A stretch of 64,000 nt of DNA from assembly GCA_963576725.1 (NCBI GenBank), contig OY755238.1, positions 22,503,845 through 22,567,844 of the forward strand. Reading direction: 5' to 3'. The stretch comes from Azorinus chamasolen. Taxonomy: Eukaryota > Mollusca > Bivalvia > Cardiida > Solecurtidae. The notes under the pieces were generated by a model. The model ran no database searches. It saw only the letters and a program-made list of their open reading frames with translations, and was not told the origin of the DNA. A program made the translations under genes and the position numbers. Positions 25,926 to 28,900 of the stretch are shown here, one piece after another (within the stretch, counting starts at the first letter, position 1; each line of letters begins with the position of its first letter).

Positions 25926-28900
25926 CATCCATCCATCCATCCATCCACCCATCTATCTATCTATCTATCTATCTTTCTATTCTATCAAGCAATCTTGCCC
26001 ATATTAAGGGTCTCAGTAATAAGACCGACTCGATATTAAGACCACTTTCTGTCAGTACCAGAGGTGGTCTTAATAGCGGAACTTTACTGTATAAATATCA
26101 GTTTTGGAGACAGGCGGCAGCTTAATGCAGGGTGAAAGTCATGCAAAAGCTCCTAAAGGAGCTTTTTGCATGACTTTCACCCTGCATTTAACAGCCATCT
26201 ACCCAAAAGTATCTAAATTCTTCTCTACTAGAATTCTAATTTAAAGGGGTTTTACTGTATTTACATGAGGGTTGTTCATCTGTGGAAGTTTGACATAAAT
26301 CCTATCATAGGTATGGGAGGAGTTTCATGACATACATAGGGACTGACAAGTGCCATACTATATGCCTCCCCAGGTAGTGTTTATGTGTATGTGTATGAGG
26401 TGGGGGGGGGGAACAATCACCTTAAACATTGGCTTAGTGATACAATGATAATTATATGTATGTATAAAATATCAAACGTCTTACCTCTGTTGTCTAAGGC
26501 ATTCATCACGACATCAAACTTCTGGAAAAAGTCAATGTCATATTCTGAGCTGAAAAAGTCACCAATGTTACTGTTTCAAATGTCCTTAGCCCTTTACCCC
26601 ATGAATATTCATTCAGGAATAATTGCATAAATATTAACCCTTTCCCTGTTTTATGTTTATTTCAAATTTCAATACCTACTGAATATTCATGGACACAATA
26701 GTTATAAAGAAATATGGAAGGTGGAACATTGTATCCATTTCAGAAAGCAAAGAAACAGATCTTTCAATTTCTATTAGCAAACAGAGTAGACCCTGATCAG
26801 ACGGCTCCTCTAGGAGCCGTCTGATCTGGGTCTACTCTGTTTGCAAATGCGTGAAAACACGTTTATATGAGGGAAAGGGTTAAGTAACTAAATGTCGTTA
26901 AGAACAAAAGAATTGTTGATCATGGCAGAAGCTGTAGAAGCAGCTCTATATCATTTCATAAGCAAACATGGTAGACCCTGATCAAATAGCTCCGACAGGA
27001 GCCATCATCAGGGTCTACTCTGTTTGCAAAGATGTTTAACTCATTCCCTCATATTGATGTCTTTTTGACGCCTGTATAAAAGTCACTTTTGAAACCACTG
27101 TGATAAATAGAGCATTTGCTCCACAGGAGCAAATGCTCTATATATATACATGTATCACAATGGTTTCAAAACTGCACAATTCTACAATTTTCCTTTATTC
27201 TAGTAAATGCTCCTTTTCGGTAGATTTATTCAAAGATCTAAAACTTATGAGAGAATGGGTTAACCCATTACCTCATAGGCTATTTTTTAGACCCAACCTG
27301 TTTGAATTAATCTACCGAAAAGGAGCATTAAATAGAGAAAAGGAAAAAATAGAATTGTGTAGTGTTGAAACCATTGACAAATACAGCATTTGCTGCTATA
27401 GAACAAGTGCTATATTTATCACAATGGTTTCACAAAGGGACTTTTACAGAGGCATCAAAAGGCTTCAACATGAGGGAATGGATTAAAGGAGTCTCTATGG
27501 AGTTAAAGGGTTAACAGATATTAGGATACTGTTTAACACTCCCATCATGTTTTCCCCATAAATATTCATATAAAAATTAATGACAACATGAATATTAATT
27601 GGATTGATTGTTATAATAGCACATGGACAGAGGAAGTTGTGGCCATGGCAGACACAGTAGAATCATATCAATATCATATCATATGCAAAAAAAGCAGACT
27701 CTGATCAGACAGCTCCTACTGTAACCATCTGATCTGGATTTTGTCTGTTTACAAAAGCATAAAAAGATGTATTTATGGAGTAAAGTGTTAGAACAATAAG
27801 GCCATCTTTGCTAGATATCACTCATATAATGAAAGCTAGCATAGTCTCTCTCTTGCATAGATGGTGTTAAACTGTTTTTTGTTGAATCAAATTACCTATA
27901 ACAACTTTTGTAGAAGGCGACCACAAAATGTATGCATTTTTTTAATGAAATTTTGCATGCAGTTTCTAGACATTTTCTTTAAAGTCAGCCACATATATGG
28001 AGAACAAGTCCCATTCCTGACCAGCACCGTTTTACTTATTCCAACAGCTTCAATGATTTTGAAAAAGTACAATCAAAAGCACATATATTTTCTGCTTAAC
28101 CCTTTCCCTGTTCATTATTCATGTAAGAAAATTCAAATAATAACAACATGAAAAAATATATATATATTTGAGTGTATATAATATTTATAACTTTTCGAAG
28201 GAATTGCTTGCTTTGACAAAAACTGCAGAATCACATCAACATCATGTCATAAGCAAACAGAGCAGACCCTGGTCAGACAGCTCCTATAGGAGCTGTCTGA
28301 TTTGGATCTACTCTGTTCACAAAGGCATAGGAAGGCGTATTTATTAAGTAAAGGGTTAACAATAGATCTGTAGAATATAAAGCATACCTCATGATACTGT
28401 CATGGTAAGCAATCATTTTAGCATCTGGATTGAAATTCAAGGCACTCTCCTTTGCCACCTAAAATAAAAAAATAATCATAATACCCAAATTAGCTAAAGT
28501 ATTATTATGGTTGGCAAATACATGTAGTTCAGACTAAGATCAAACTGCTCCTGAATCTTTAGCATCATTTTTGGTTCCAGTCTACACTATTTTCTGCCCA
28601 ATTTGACCTTTGACCCTTGACATGTCACCCCTCAAAATGTGAAACTTTATGAGATACACATGCATGCCAAATATCAAATCTCTATATCTACTGGTTCAAA
28701 AGTTATGTCCAATGTTAAAGTCGGTGATTTGACCTATATATTTGACCTCTGATCTTGAAGGATGACCTTGACCTTGACATGTCACCCCTCAAAATGTGCA
28801 GCTTTATTAAATACATATGCATGCAAAGTATCAAGTCTATACCTGTACTGGCTCAAAAGTTATGACCAATGTTAAAGTTGCTGACAATCAAACAGACAAA

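Larger units (their letters stand above)
24739..26257. mobile_element. F2 TA-MITE carrying a nested Tc1/mariner-like element
   Basis: CAGTAGAACCCCTCTAACCG to AAAGGGGTTTTACTG, TA on both sides. Its palindrome (TTAATGCAGGGTGAAAGT, apex AAAGCTCCTAAAGGAGCTTT) is at 26126-26193. Confidence 0.75.
24555..26268. mobile_element. TTAA-B MITE split by nested TA elements (three levels)
   Basis: The outer left part (TTAATCCTTTACCTGTCC, then aaacagagcagaccctgatcag) stops at 24738 and is followed only by a short right stub after 26257. Confidence 0.6.
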
